Shown piece by piece: positions 15,741 through 23,308 of a stretch of DNA of 64,000 nucleotides; the first letter of the stretch is position 1; every line of letters begins with the position of its first letter. The stretch spans positions 803,152 to 867,151 of the forward strand of contig NZ_JAAOZF010000001.1 in the NCBI RefSeq assembly GCF_011759705.1. Direction: 5' to 3'. The notes under the pieces were generated by a model. The model saw nothing but the letters and a program-made list of their open reading frames with translations, did not search any database and had not been told where the DNA came from. Origin of the DNA: Microbacterium ulmi. Its GTDB lineage: Bacteria; Actinomycetota; Actinomycetes; Actinomycetales; Microbacteriaceae. Made by a program: the position numbers and the translations under genes.

Positions 15741-16496
15741 ATGGCAAAGGTCGTCGTCATCGGAGGCACGGGCCTCATCGGATCGAAGGTCGTCGCGAAG
15801 CTCACGGAGCACGGCCACGAGGCCGTCGCGGCGGCACCCGCCACGGGGGTCGACACCATCACGGGCGAGGGCCTCGTCGAGGCGCTGACGAGCGCAGACG
15901 TCGTCGTCGACGTGTCGAACTCACCGTCGTTCGAGCCGTCCGCCGTGCTCGCGTTCTTCACGACGTCCACGCGCAACCTCCTCGCGGCGGAGGCCGCGGC
16001 GGGAGTGAGGCACCACGTCGCGCTCACGATCGTCGGCACAGACCGCCCGCAGAGCATCCCCTACTTCGCGGCGAAGGTCGCGCAGGAGAGGCTCATCCGC
16101 GAGTCGGGCATCCCCTTCTCGCTCGTGCACGCGACGCAGTTCTTCGAGTTCCTCGGCAGCATCGCCGACGTCTCGACGGACGGGACGCAGATCCGGCTGC
16201 CCGGCGCGCTCATCCAGCCCATGGCGGCGGCGGATGTCGCGACCGCCGTCGCGGGCGCTGCCGCGGGAGACCCCGTCGGCGACGTCGAGGTCGCGGGGCC
16301 CGAGGCGTTCGGCCTCGACGAGTTCATCCGCCGAGGTCTCGCGTTCCGCGGCGATCCGCGCACGGTCGTCCGCGACGACGACGCCCCGTACTACGGCGCG
16401 AGGATCGAGCAGCGCACGCTGCTCCCCGTCGAGGGCGCCCGCATCTTCGAGACGCGCCTCGAGGAGTGGCTTCCGCTGAACCCGCCGCGCGCGTAG
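15741..16496 (+). CDS. SDR-family NAD(P)-binding protein (atypical/NmrA-like)
   Basis: 251-residue atypical short-chain dehydrogenase. The dinucleotide motif GGTGLIG is at residues 8-14, the active-site region reads YFAAKVAQERLIRESGIPF (YxxxK present), and the C-terminal part is epimerase-like (VEVAGPEAFGLDEFIRRGL). Genes of this type (oxidoreductase/epimerase) are the usual partners and targets of ECF41 sigma factors, together with carboxymuconolactone-decarboxylase-like proteins. An ECF41-like promoter lies directly upstream, so it is probably the main target. The substrate is unknown. Confidence 0.9.
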   Translation: MAKVVVIGGTGLIGSKVVAKLTEHGHEAVAAAPATGVDTITGEGLVEALTSADVVVDVSNSPSFEPSAVLAFFTTSTRNLLAAEAAAGVRHHVALTIVGTDRPQSIPYFAAKVAQERLIRESGIPFSLVHATQFFEFLGSIADVSTDGTQIRLPGALIQPMAAADVATAVAGAAAGDPVGDVEVAGPEAFGLDEFIRRGLAFRGDPRTVVRDDDAPYYGARIEQRTLLPVEGARIFETRLEEWLPLNPPRA

Positions 16497-16593
16497 CCCA
16501 GGCTCGTCGGATTGAACCCCTTCCTTCGCCGGCTCGTGTCCTTTGAAGAGGGACCTCGGCAGGGAGGGCCCCCGATCGGAAGCGGGTGAGTGC

Positions 16594-16998
16594 ATGGCAG
16601 AGAGCAGCCGGGGCGTCCTGAGGGTCGTGCAGATCCTCAGCGCAGTCCTCCTTCTGGCCACGGGCGGGATACACCTCTACCTCGTCTTCAACGGCGTCGG
16701 CGGCATCCTGGGCGTGTTCTTCGTCCTCAACGCCGTCGCGGGACTCGTCCTCGCGATCGCCGTCATCGTCCTGCGCGGGCGGCTGCTGCAGCTGGCGGCC
16801 GTGCTGAGCCTGCTCTTCCTCATCGCGACGCTGGGCGCGCTCCTGCTCGCGCTCACGGTGGGGCTGTTCGGGATCACGGAGACGTGGGACTTCACGCTCG
16901 TCCCGGAGACGGTCGTCGTCGAGTCGATCGGAATCGTCGTGCTGGCGATCCTCACCGTCCTCGTGCTGCGTCGGCCCGCCGCCGTCCGCGCCGCCTGA
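16594..16998 (+). CDS. Small four-helix membrane protein of unknown function
   Basis: 134 residues, almost entirely hydrophobic. Four membrane helices lie at about residues 10-30, 35-55, 60-85 and 105-125, with short loops and a basic C-terminus. The start at MAESSRGVLRVVQ is preferred over an upstream in-frame ATG, because the preceding segment is charged and atypical. I do not recognise a family with confidence; it resembles small DUF-type integral membrane proteins of actinobacteria. A perfect hairpin overlaps its stop codon. It is probably monocistronic. Confidence 0.8.
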   Translation: MAESSRGVLRVVQILSAVLLLATGGIHLYLVFNGVGGILGVFFVLNAVAGLVLAIAVIVLRGRLLQLAAVLSLLFLIATLGALLLALTVGLFGITETWDFTLVPETVVVESIGIVVLAILTVLVLRRPAAVRAA

Positions 16999-17010
16999 CG
17001 GCGCGGACGG
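16982..17010. terminator. Perfect hairpin overlapping the stop codon of the membrane protein gene
   Basis: Arms CCGTCCGCGCCG (16982-16993) and CGGCGCGGACGG (16999-17010) with a 5-base loop. It lies between convergent genes and probably serves both. Confidence 0.65.
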
Positions 17011-17033
17011 CCTCCACGGTCGAGCTCGAGGCC

Positions 17034-19667
17034 TCATGGCCCACGGTGGGAGGGCGTGGCGAGTCGGGGCACAGACCCCGACTCCGCACGCTGCGTCTCG
17101 ACCTGCTCGATCGCCTCGGCGACGGAGAGCCCGCGTCCCTCGGCCATCGCCGTGTCGAGCTCCGCGCCTGCGCCGTGCTCTCGCAGCGTCGCGAGGGGAA
17201 TCATGTGGAACTCGAAGGCGCCCGGATTGAGGATGCCCTTGCGCGTGCGCAGTGCCCGCGCAGCGCCGAGGAGCAGGCCCGCGCGGCGCGCATCGCCCTG
17301 CGCCGCGGCGAGCCCGACGAATCCCTCCAGACCGTACGCGATGCCCTCGTCGTGTCTCAACGAGAGCGACTGCTCGAGGCTCCGCGCGAAGTCGGCCCGC
17401 GCGCCGTCGAGATCGCCCGCGAAGAACCGCGCCCACCCCCGGTGGTTGAGCGCGATGACGATGCCCAGCAGCTCGCCCTGCGCCGTCGCGAGCCGCAGGC
17501 TCTCCTCGAACCGCGCTGGCGCGGCCGTCTCGTCGCCCGCGACCAGGGCGACGCGGCCGAGCATGACGAGGGCCATCGCCTGACCCCACGCATCGTCGAT
17601 CGAGCGGAACTCGTCGAGGCTCACGCGCAGCGCCTCGGTGGCGGCGCCGGCATCGGCGTCCTCAGACCGGGCGAGCAGGCCGAGCGCGATCGAGACGCCG
17701 GCCAACGCCGCGCCGAAGGTCTCGCCGCTGGCGGCGAACAGCTCGCGACTCTCGCGCATGCCGACCGTCGGGTCGTAGTCGGGGTCCTGCCAGAACCGGA
17801 TCGCGCTCGTGTAGTACAGCGCGATCGCGCGGGCGCGGACGCTGAGCCCGCGATTCTCGTGCACGGCGAGCTCGAGCAGCTCTGCCATCCACTCCCGCAC
17901 GATCCCGAGGTATCCCCCCACCCAAAGGAAGAGGTACAGCGCCCACGCGTAGTCGGCGGCGGCGTCGAGCTCGCGCCGGTCGATGAGCGCGCGCGCGACG
18001 CCGGCGACGTTCTCGACTTCGCGTTCGAGCGACTGCAGGACGCCGTGCTGACCGGGGCCGCGCAGCTCTATCGCGGCGCGCTGGGCATGTTCGGAGTACA
18101 GGTCGATCCACGCCGCCGTCGCCCGTTCGCGCAGCTCGGGCGTGAGCTGCTCGTCGGCGTACGCCCGGACGAGCATGAGCATGCGGAACGTCTCGGCCCC
18201 CGACTGCTCCGTCCGCGAGAGCAGGCTCGCGTCGACGAGCGCCTCCAGGCGGCCGAGGGGGTCTTCGACGCCGACCGCCGCGAGCATCTCCTCCGCCGAG
18301 CCGAAGGCGAATGCGCCTCTGAAGACCGAGAGCAGCGACAGAGCGCGACGCGACTCGTCGTCGAGCAGGTCGACACTCCACTCGATCGTCCTCTTCTGAG
18401 CGCGCTGGCGCTCGGGAAGGTCGCGTCCCGCGCTGACGAGCAGGTCGAGCGCCGAGTCCATCCGCTCCAGGATCTGCGCGGGCGAGAGGATCCGCATGCG
18501 CGCCGCGGCGAGCTCGATCGCGAGCGGCATCCCGTCCACAGCGCGGCAGATCCCCACGATCTCGTCGGCGTTGTCGCGGGTGAGCCGGAACGACGGGTTC
18601 ACCGCGGTCGCTCTGGCCACGAACAGCGCGACCGCCGAGGCACCGGCTGCGGCGTTCGCCGAGTCGTCCACGTCGGGAAGATCCAGGGGTTCGAGCGCGA
18701 AGACGCGCTCCGACCGCAACCTCAGCGGCGACCGGCTCGTCACGAGGAGCTGCAGGTGCGGCGCGTCGGCGATCAGCGTCACGAGCACGTCGGCGGCGGC
18801 GAGCAGGTGCTCCATGTTGTCTACGACGAGGAGCACGTCGCGCTCGGCGACGGCGGCGGCGACCTTGCCGACGAGCGGCGCGTCGCCTGTGTCGCGCACG
18901 CCGAGCGCACGCGCGATCGCGGTCATCACCCGGTCCGGCGAGCTCACGGACTCGAGGGCGGCGAACGCGACCTCGCGGCCCGCGGCCGCGGCATCCCTCG
19001 CGATCTCGATCGCCAGGCGCGACTTGCCGACGCCGCCGGGGCCGACGAGGGTCACGATCCTCGTGGCCGGACGTGCCAGCAGGGCCCCGATCTCGGCACG
19101 CTCCCGGTCGCGGCCGACGAGCTCGTTGTACGGCACCGGGATGTCGGGCGCGTGCCGCACGGTGGCGGCCGACGCAGTGCCCGCGCGTGCGGCGTCGAAC
19201 CGTTCCGCCAGTAGGGTCGCGAGGTCGGACAGGACGAGGTCGGCGAGCTCTCCGGGCGTCCGGAACGACTTGTAGGAGGTGCGCCCGTCGGCGCGGATGT
19301 CGTCGAGCAGCGATTCGAGGCGCGGCTCACGATCGGGGGCCGGATGCTTGACGTAGATGAGCGTGGGCAGGCCGCTCGAGAGCCGATACTCGTCTTCCAG
19401 GCCCGAGATGCGCTCGCCCGGCGCGACCCAGCCGTACTTCTGCCAGTAGATCCCGACGAAGATGTCGCTCTGCTCGAGGTACGACCGGTACAGCGCGCTC
19501 GGGGCGTGCGGACGGGCGCCCAGCTCGAACATCACCGGCGCGAGCCGCAGCCGCTCCACCGCGGAGCGCACGGCGAGCCGCTCGGGTTCGAGCTCGCGCA
19601 GAGTGGAGCTGACGAAGACCCGGATGCGGTGGTCAGGGGTGCGGATCGCTGCTCGAGCGACGTTCAT
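17034..19667 (-). CDS. DUF4062 - STAND ATPase (NB-ARC-like) - TPR protein
   Basis: 877 residues. The N-terminal DUF4062 domain is at about 13-160 (RIRVFVSSTLRELEPER, IFVGIYWQKYGWVAPGERI, SGLEDEYRLS). Next comes a STAND NTPase: Walker A GPGGVGKS at about 209-216, Walker B VLLVVDNMEHLL near 280, a sensor segment LLVTSRSPLRL and GMPLAIELAAARMRIL. The C-terminal half is TPR-like helical repeats of about 400 residues. There is no LuxR helix-turn-helix, unlike related LuxR ATPases. STAND proteins oligomerise after ligand sensing through the repeats. DUF4062 is thought to be a TIR-like signalling or effector domain. A stress sensor or an abortive-infection switch are both possible. Confidence 0.88.
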   Translation of the reverse strand: MNVARAAIRTPDHRIRVFVSSTLRELEPERLAVRSAVERLRLAPVMFELGARPHAPSALYRSYLEQSDIFVGIYWQKYGWVAPGERISGLEDEYRLSSGLPTLIYVKHPAPDREPRLESLLDDIRADGRTSYKSFRTPGELADLVLSDLATLLAERFDAARAGTASAATVRHAPDIPVPYNELVGRDRERAEIGALLARPATRIVTLVGPGGVGKSRLAIEIARDAAAAGREVAFAALESVSSPDRVMTAIARALGVRDTGDAPLVGKVAAAVAERDVLLVVDNMEHLLAAADVLVTLIADAPHLQLLVTSRSPLRLRSERVFALEPLDLPDVDDSANAAAGASAVALFVARATAVNPSFRLTRDNADEIVGICRAVDGMPLAIELAAARMRILSPAQILERMDSALDLLVSAGRDLPERQRAQKRTIEWSVDLLDDESRRALSLLSVFRGAFAFGSAEEMLAAVGVEDPLGRLEALVDASLLSRTEQSGAETFRMLMLVRAYADEQLTPELRERATAAWIDLYSEHAQRAAIELRGPGQHGVLQSLEREVENVAGVARALIDRRELDAAADYAWALYLFLWVGGYLGIVREWMAELLELAVHENRGLSVRARAIALYYTSAIRFWQDPDYDPTVGMRESRELFAASGETFGAALAGVSIALGLLARSEDADAGAATEALRVSLDEFRSIDDAWGQAMALVMLGRVALVAGDETAAPARFEESLRLATAQGELLGIVIALNHRGWARFFAGDLDGARADFARSLEQSLSLRHDEGIAYGLEGFVGLAAAQGDARRAGLLLGAARALRTRKGILNPGAFEFHMIPLATLREHGAGAELDTAMAEGRGLSVAEAIEQVETQRAESGSVPRLATPSHRGP

Positions 19668-19756
19668 GGGGAGATCCTGTCTTCGCGCGAGCGCGCGGTC
19701 GGGTGGTTCGTGGAACGGGTCGAAAGGGTGTGGGGCGTTCGCTCGCCTGGGCTGGC

Positions 19757-20419
19757 CTACGCTCGGCGCGCCCTGCGGCGAGGCGCCCGCAGCGGTCGCT
19801 GCTCGGGAAAGGTCCAGTCGAAGCGCACAGCGCCGAGCCGGACGACGGTCGTGACGAGCACGCCGACGAGACCCGCGATGGGGACCGGCGTCCCGAGGGC
19901 CGCGAGCACGATGAGGATCGCCGAACCGGCGGCGGCTGCGACGGCATAGAGCGAGCCGACCTGCAGGAACGCGACGGGGATGCCGAGCAGGAGGTCGCGC
20001 ACGAGGGAGCCGCCGATCGCGCCGACGACACCGACGAGGAGGGCGCCGACCTCGCCGACGCCGAGGGAGAGGGCCTTGGTGGCCCCGATCGCGCCGAACA
20101 GCCCCATGACGACCGCATCGAGCACGGTGATGACCCACGTCGCCCGCACGAACAGGGGCTGAAGCGCCATGCCGATCACCGCGCATGCCGAAGCGACGGG
20201 CACGTACCAGTTGCTCCAGACCACGATCGGCTGCTGGTTCAGCACGATGTCGCGCAGGAGGCTCCCTCCGAGCGACACTCCGACGCCGATCACGATGACG
20301 CCCAGAACGTCGATGCGGCGGTCCTTGACCCCCGCCGCGAACATCGCGCCCTGCAGTCCGCCGAGGCCGGCGGCGATCAGCTCCACCCAGAGCGGCACGT
20401 GCAGCGGTGTGATGTCCAT
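19757..20419 (-). CDS. UPF0126/TRIC-like membrane protein
   Basis: 220-residue membrane protein with two UPF0126 repeats, each ending in the glycine motif (GGSLLRDIVLNQQP and GGSLVRDLLLGIP). The family (YicG, TRIC-like) has seven helices and bacterial TRIC homologues conduct K+; some members have been linked to glycine uptake. The GGAGGAAGG ribosome site is 5 bases before the ATG. The C-terminal tail is Arg-rich (RAPRRRARRA). It is encoded 89 bases upstream of the DUF4062-STAND gene on the same strand, so co-transcription is possible but not certain. Confidence 0.9.
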   Translation of the reverse strand: MDITPLHVPLWVELIAAGLGGLQGAMFAAGVKDRRIDVLGVIVIGVGVSLGGSLLRDIVLNQQPIVVWSNWYVPVASACAVIGMALQPLFVRATWVITVLDAVVMGLFGAIGATKALSLGVGEVGALLVGVVGAIGGSLVRDLLLGIPVAFLQVGSLYAVAAAAGSAILIVLAALGTPVPIAGLVGVLVTTVVRLGAVRFDWTFPEQRPLRAPRRRARRA

Positions 20420-20441
20420 GTCTGCCTTCCTCCATCGGGAG

Positions 20442-20480
20442 GGGCCGGCATCCCGCATCCGTGAGGCGGGATGCCGGCCC
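20442..20480 (-). terminator. Perfect 15-bp hairpin between hydrolase and UPF0126 genes
   Basis: Arms GGGCCGGCATCCCGC (20442-20456) and its exact complement (20466-20480) with a 9-base loop. It ends the 20488-21231 gene. Confidence 0.7.
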
Positions 20481-20487
20481 TGTGCCG

Positions 20488-21231
20488 TCAGCGGGTCGTG
20501 TTGCGGACGGCCTCGAGGATGAGGTCGGCCACGGCGTCGGGCTGCGAGACGGTGACCGCGTGCGACGCGTCGATCTCGACCGCGTGCGACTTGGCGCGCT
20601 CGGCCATGAACCGCATGGACTGCGCGGGGATGGCGAGATCCTTGAGGGTCACGAGAGCCCAGGAGGGGATGCTGCGCCAGGCCGCCTTCGTCGCCTTGTC
20701 CTCGAGGGCAGCCGCCGCGATCGGGCGCTGCGTCGCCGCCATCAGCGCCGCATCGTGCTCGGGCAGGTCGGCGGCGAACACCGCGCGGAACTTGTCCTGC
20801 TGGATGTACAGGTCGGTCCCTGCCGCGCTGCCGTTGGCGGGGAACGGCACCGACTCGAGCGCCGGACCGAGCTCGCCGCCGGGGAACTTGGCGGCCAGCT
20901 CCCCCGTGCTCTCGCCCGGCTCGAGCTCGAAGCTCGCGACGAACACGAGCGCGCGGACGTTCTCCGCCCCCTCGGCCGCCTCGCTCATCACGGAGCCGCC
21001 GTAGGAGTGGCCGGCGATGACGACGGGGCCGTCGATGCTGTCGACCACGCTGCGCACGTAGGCGGCGTCGTGTGCGAGACCGCGCAGCGGGTTGGCGATC
21101 GCGAGGACCGGCAGATCCTCGCTCTGCAGGCGGCCGGCGACGCCGTCCCAGCTGGCGGACTCGGCGAACGCGCCGTGCACGAGCACGACGGTGGGCCTGC
21201 CCTCTTCGGAGTGGAAGACGGTGTGCGACAT
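20488..21231 (-). CDS. Alpha/beta hydrolase (paralogue of the 10.8-kb gene)
   Basis: 247-residue small alpha/beta hydrolase: oxyanion motif VVLVHGAFAESASW, nucleophile elbow GHSYGGS (Ser), catalytic His in EIDASHAVTVSQPDAVA. It is very similar to the protein at 10762-11502 and probably arose by duplication. It is divergent from a GntR regulator. A perfect palindrome CGCAATATATTGCG lies 33 bases upstream of its ATG, and a near copy lies at the gntR start, so it is probably the regulated target. The substrate is unknown. Confidence 0.9.
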   Translation of the reverse strand: MSHTVFHSEEGRPTVVLVHGAFAESASWDGVAGRLQSEDLPVLAIANPLRGLAHDAAYVRSVVDSIDGPVVIAGHSYGGSVMSEAAEGAENVRALVFVASFELEPGESTGELAAKFPGGELGPALESVPFPANGSAAGTDLYIQQDKFRAVFAADLPEHDAALMAATQRPIAAAALEDKATKAAWRSIPSWALVTLKDLAIPAQSMRFMAERAKSHAVEIDASHAVTVSQPDAVADLILEAVRNTTR

Positions 21232-21263
21232 GGGAGACTCCTTCGATCAGGTGATATGTGATA

Positions 21264-21277
21264 CGCAATATATTGCG
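21264..21277. promoter_or_regulatory. GntR operator, site 1
   Basis: Perfect 14-bp palindrome CGCAATATATTGCG between the hydrolase and gntR genes. Confidence 0.65.
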
Positions 21278-21353
21278 TTGCGGAATGGAACGTCAAGCAT
21301 CGGAGGATATTCCCGAGCAAGGCGAGCCGATTGGCGTTGTGCGAGGGATTGTG

Positions 21354-21367
21354 TGCAATATGTTGCA
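21354..21367. promoter_or_regulatory. GntR operator, site 2
   Basis: TGCAATATGTTGCA, a near-palindromic copy of site 1. Its last base is the A of the gntR start codon, so binding would block the gene's own expression. Confidence 0.6.
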
Positions 21368-22020
21368 TGCCCATCCCGTCGCACGCTCCCGCAATCGACC
21401 GCACCCTGCTTCGAGACGACGTCTATCGCCGGCTCAGGGACGCCATCGTCGACGGCACGTTCGGCCCGGGCGAGCAGCTGAAGGACGGCGACCTGGCGGC
21501 GTGGCTCGGAGTGAGCCGCACGCCCGTCCGGGAAGCGCTCCTCCGCCTCTCCGGCAGCGGTCTCGTCGTCGCCCAGCCCGGCCGCTCGACGATCGTGAGC
21601 GGGATCGACGAGGTCTCGCTGCGCGACGCGCGGGACGTCATCGCGGCGATGCACGAGCTCGCCGTTCGTGAGACCGCGGGAAAGCTCGACGCCGAGGCGC
21701 TCGAGCGCATGCGCGAGGCGAACCGGCGCTTCGCGCGCGCGCTCGACTCGGGAGACGTGGCGGCGGCGCTCGACGCCGACGACGACCTGCACGCCGTGCC
21801 CGTGGCTGCGCTGGGCAATCGAGCGCTCGAGTCGGTGCTCGATCAGTTCGCCCCCGTGCTCCGTCGCGTGGAGCGACTGCGGTTCGGATCGAACGGCCGA
21901 GCATCCGTGGAGCTGCACGAGAAGCTCATCGCGCTGTCCGCCGCAGGAGACGCGGACGGCGCTGCGGCTGTCGCCTTCGACACCTGGCACAGTCTGCCCA
22001 CGACCCCGTACGCGGCCTGA
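21367..22020 (+). CDS. GntR-family regulator (FCD-type)
   Basis: 217-residue GntR protein. The winged helix is at about residues 15-80 (LLRDDVYRRLRDAIVDGTFGPGEQLKDGDLAAWLGVSRTPVREALLRL). It is followed by a helical FCD-like ligand domain (EVSLRDARDVIAAMHELAVRETAGKLDAEAL). The ATG at 21367 is chosen; an upstream TTG start would add an unusual Cys-rich segment. No ribosome site is visible. Two palindromic sites flank the intergenic region, so it should repress itself and the divergent hydrolase. The effector is unknown. Confidence 0.9.
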   Translation: MPIPSHAPAIDRTLLRDDVYRRLRDAIVDGTFGPGEQLKDGDLAAWLGVSRTPVREALLRLSGSGLVVAQPGRSTIVSGIDEVSLRDARDVIAAMHELAVRETAGKLDAEALERMREANRRFARALDSGDVAAALDADDDLHAVPVAALGNRALESVLDQFAPVLRRVERLRFGSNGRASVELHEKLIALSAAGDADGAAAVAFDTWHSLPTTPYAA

Positions 22021-22071
22021 TCGCCGCCGCCCACCGACTCCCGCACCCGCTACACGCGGTAGGGTAGCGCC

Positions 22072-22818
22072 ATGACATCACGTTCGCCCGCCGCCGTCCC
22101 CGTGAGAGACCGTCTCCTGCTCGCGGGAGCCCGCCTCCTGGAGGAGGCGGACGGCGGCGACGTCTCCACCCGCGCGATCTGCGAGGCGGCCGGCGTCCAG
22201 GCGCCGACGCTCTACCATCACTTCGGCAGCAAGCAGGGCCTCCTCGACGATGTCGTGAGCCACGGATTCCGTCGCTTCCTCGCCGCGCGTCCTCCGCTGG
22301 GCGCCGAGGACACGTCCGATCCTCTCGACGCCATCCGCGACGCGTGGGACATCCACGTGCAGTTCGGCGTCGAGCATCCGCGGTTCTACGGATACATCTA
22401 CGCGCCGATCGGCCGCGAGACGCCGTGCCGCGTCGTCTCCGAGGTCGAGGAGATGATCCTCTCGACCCTCGAGCCCGCCGCCCTGCACGGCCGGCTCACC
22501 GTCGCGCCCGCCGACGCGGCGCGCCAGATCCTCGCGGCGAGCAGCGGCGTCGTCCTCTCCCTCATCGCGAACGCGGGCGAGCCCGTCGACGGGGAGCTGT
22601 CGCGGCGGACCCGCGACGCGATCCTGGCGTCCATCACGCGATCGAGCGGCACGCGCGAGTCCGTGCCGACGGTGTCGAGCACGGCGATCGCGCTGCAGGC
22701 CGCTCTCGATGCGCAGGGGTCTCCCCTGGGCGCACCCGAGACGGCCCTCCTGCACGCCTGGCTGCGCGAGCTGGCCGCGACAGCTCCCGATATAGCACTC
22801 GGAGCCGCTGCACTATAG
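22072..22818 (+). CDS. TetR-family regulator
   Basis: 248-residue TetR protein. The helix-turn-helix is at about residues 12-60 (STRAICEAAGVQAPTLYHHFGSKQGLLDDVV). The C-terminal domain resembles TetR_C_33-type ligand domains. The start looks leaderless: TAGGGT lies 6 bases before the ATG. The stop codon TAG lies inside TATAGC-gct-GCTATA, a palindrome just ahead of the next gene, so it probably represses the SnoaL-like gene and itself by read-through. Confidence 0.9.
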   Translation: MTSRSPAAVPVRDRLLLAGARLLEEADGGDVSTRAICEAAGVQAPTLYHHFGSKQGLLDDVVSHGFRRFLAARPPLGAEDTSDPLDAIRDAWDIHVQFGVEHPRFYGYIYAPIGRETPCRVVSEVEEMILSTLEPAALHGRLTVAPADAARQILAASSGVVLSLIANAGEPVDGELSRRTRDAILASITRSSGTRESVPTVSSTAIALQAALDAQGSPLGAPETALLHAWLRELAATAPDIALGAAAL

Positions 22819-22828
22819 CGCTGCTATA
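22814..22828. promoter_or_regulatory. Putative TetR operator overlapping the tetR stop codon
   Basis: TATAGC-gct-GCTATA, perfect 6-bp arms with 3-base spacer. Another TATAGC half-site is at 22791-22796. It lies 52 bases before the SnoaL-like ATG. Confidence 0.6.
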
Positions 22829-22879
22829 TTGGTGTTCAGCCCGCTCCGCCGAACGCGGCGCCGGGGAGAGGAGAACACC

Positions 22880-23239
22880 ATGAACACGTCATACGCCCCC
22901 TACGAGCCCGCACTGCTGCCCGACGCGGTCACCCGCTATCTGCAGCGCAGCGGAGAGAACCCCGATCGCGAGGCGGTCGCGTCCGCCTTCGCGACGGACG
23001 CCGTCGTGGAGGATGCCGGGTCGACCTACACCGGAGTCTCCGAGATCCGCGACTGGATCGCCGGCTCGTCGGCCGAGTACACGTACACGACGACGCACAT
23101 CGGGCAGCAGCAGATCGGGGATGCCGAGTGGATCGTCGTCGGCCACCTCGAGGGCGACTTCCCCGGCGGCACCGTCGACCTGCGCTTTCACTTCACGCTC
23201 GAAGGCGACAGGATCCGCTCGCTCGTGATCGCACCCTGA
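22880..23239 (+). CDS. SnoaL-like (NTF2-fold) protein
   Basis: 119 residues of the NTF2/SnoaL superfamily. It has an N-terminal helix (PDAVTRYLQRSGENPDREAVASAF), FATDAVVEDAGSTYTG and a beta-rich C-terminus (EWIVVGHLEGDFPGGTVDLRFHFTLEGDRIRSLVIAP). This fold binds small hydrophobic ligands or isomerises ketones. A strong ribosome site (GGGGAGAGGAG) precedes the ATG at 22880. It is the likely target of the TetR protein encoded upstream. The exact function is unknown. Confidence 0.88.
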   Translation: MNTSYAPYEPALLPDAVTRYLQRSGENPDREAVASAFATDAVVEDAGSTYTGVSEIRDWIAGSSAEYTYTTTHIGQQQIGDAEWIVVGHLEGDFPGGTVDLRFHFTLEGDRIRSLVIAP

Positions 23240-23264
23240 CATCGGCTGCGTGCCCGCCGACACG

Positions 23265-23298
23265 AGAGCGGGCCGGATGCCGCGGCATCCGACCCGCT
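23265..23298. terminator. Hairpin between convergent SnoaL-like and GDPD genes
   Basis: 16-base arms with one mismatch: GAGCGGGCCGGATGCC and GGCATCCGACCCGCTC with a 2-base loop. It serves both genes. Confidence 0.6.
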
Positions 23299-23308
23299 CC
23301 GTGCGGAC

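Noticed and set aside
9674..16496. Interpreting the hydrolase/sigma region as a secondary-metabolite cluster
   Set aside because: No synthase, carrier protein or tailoring set is present; the genes fit a stress regulon better.
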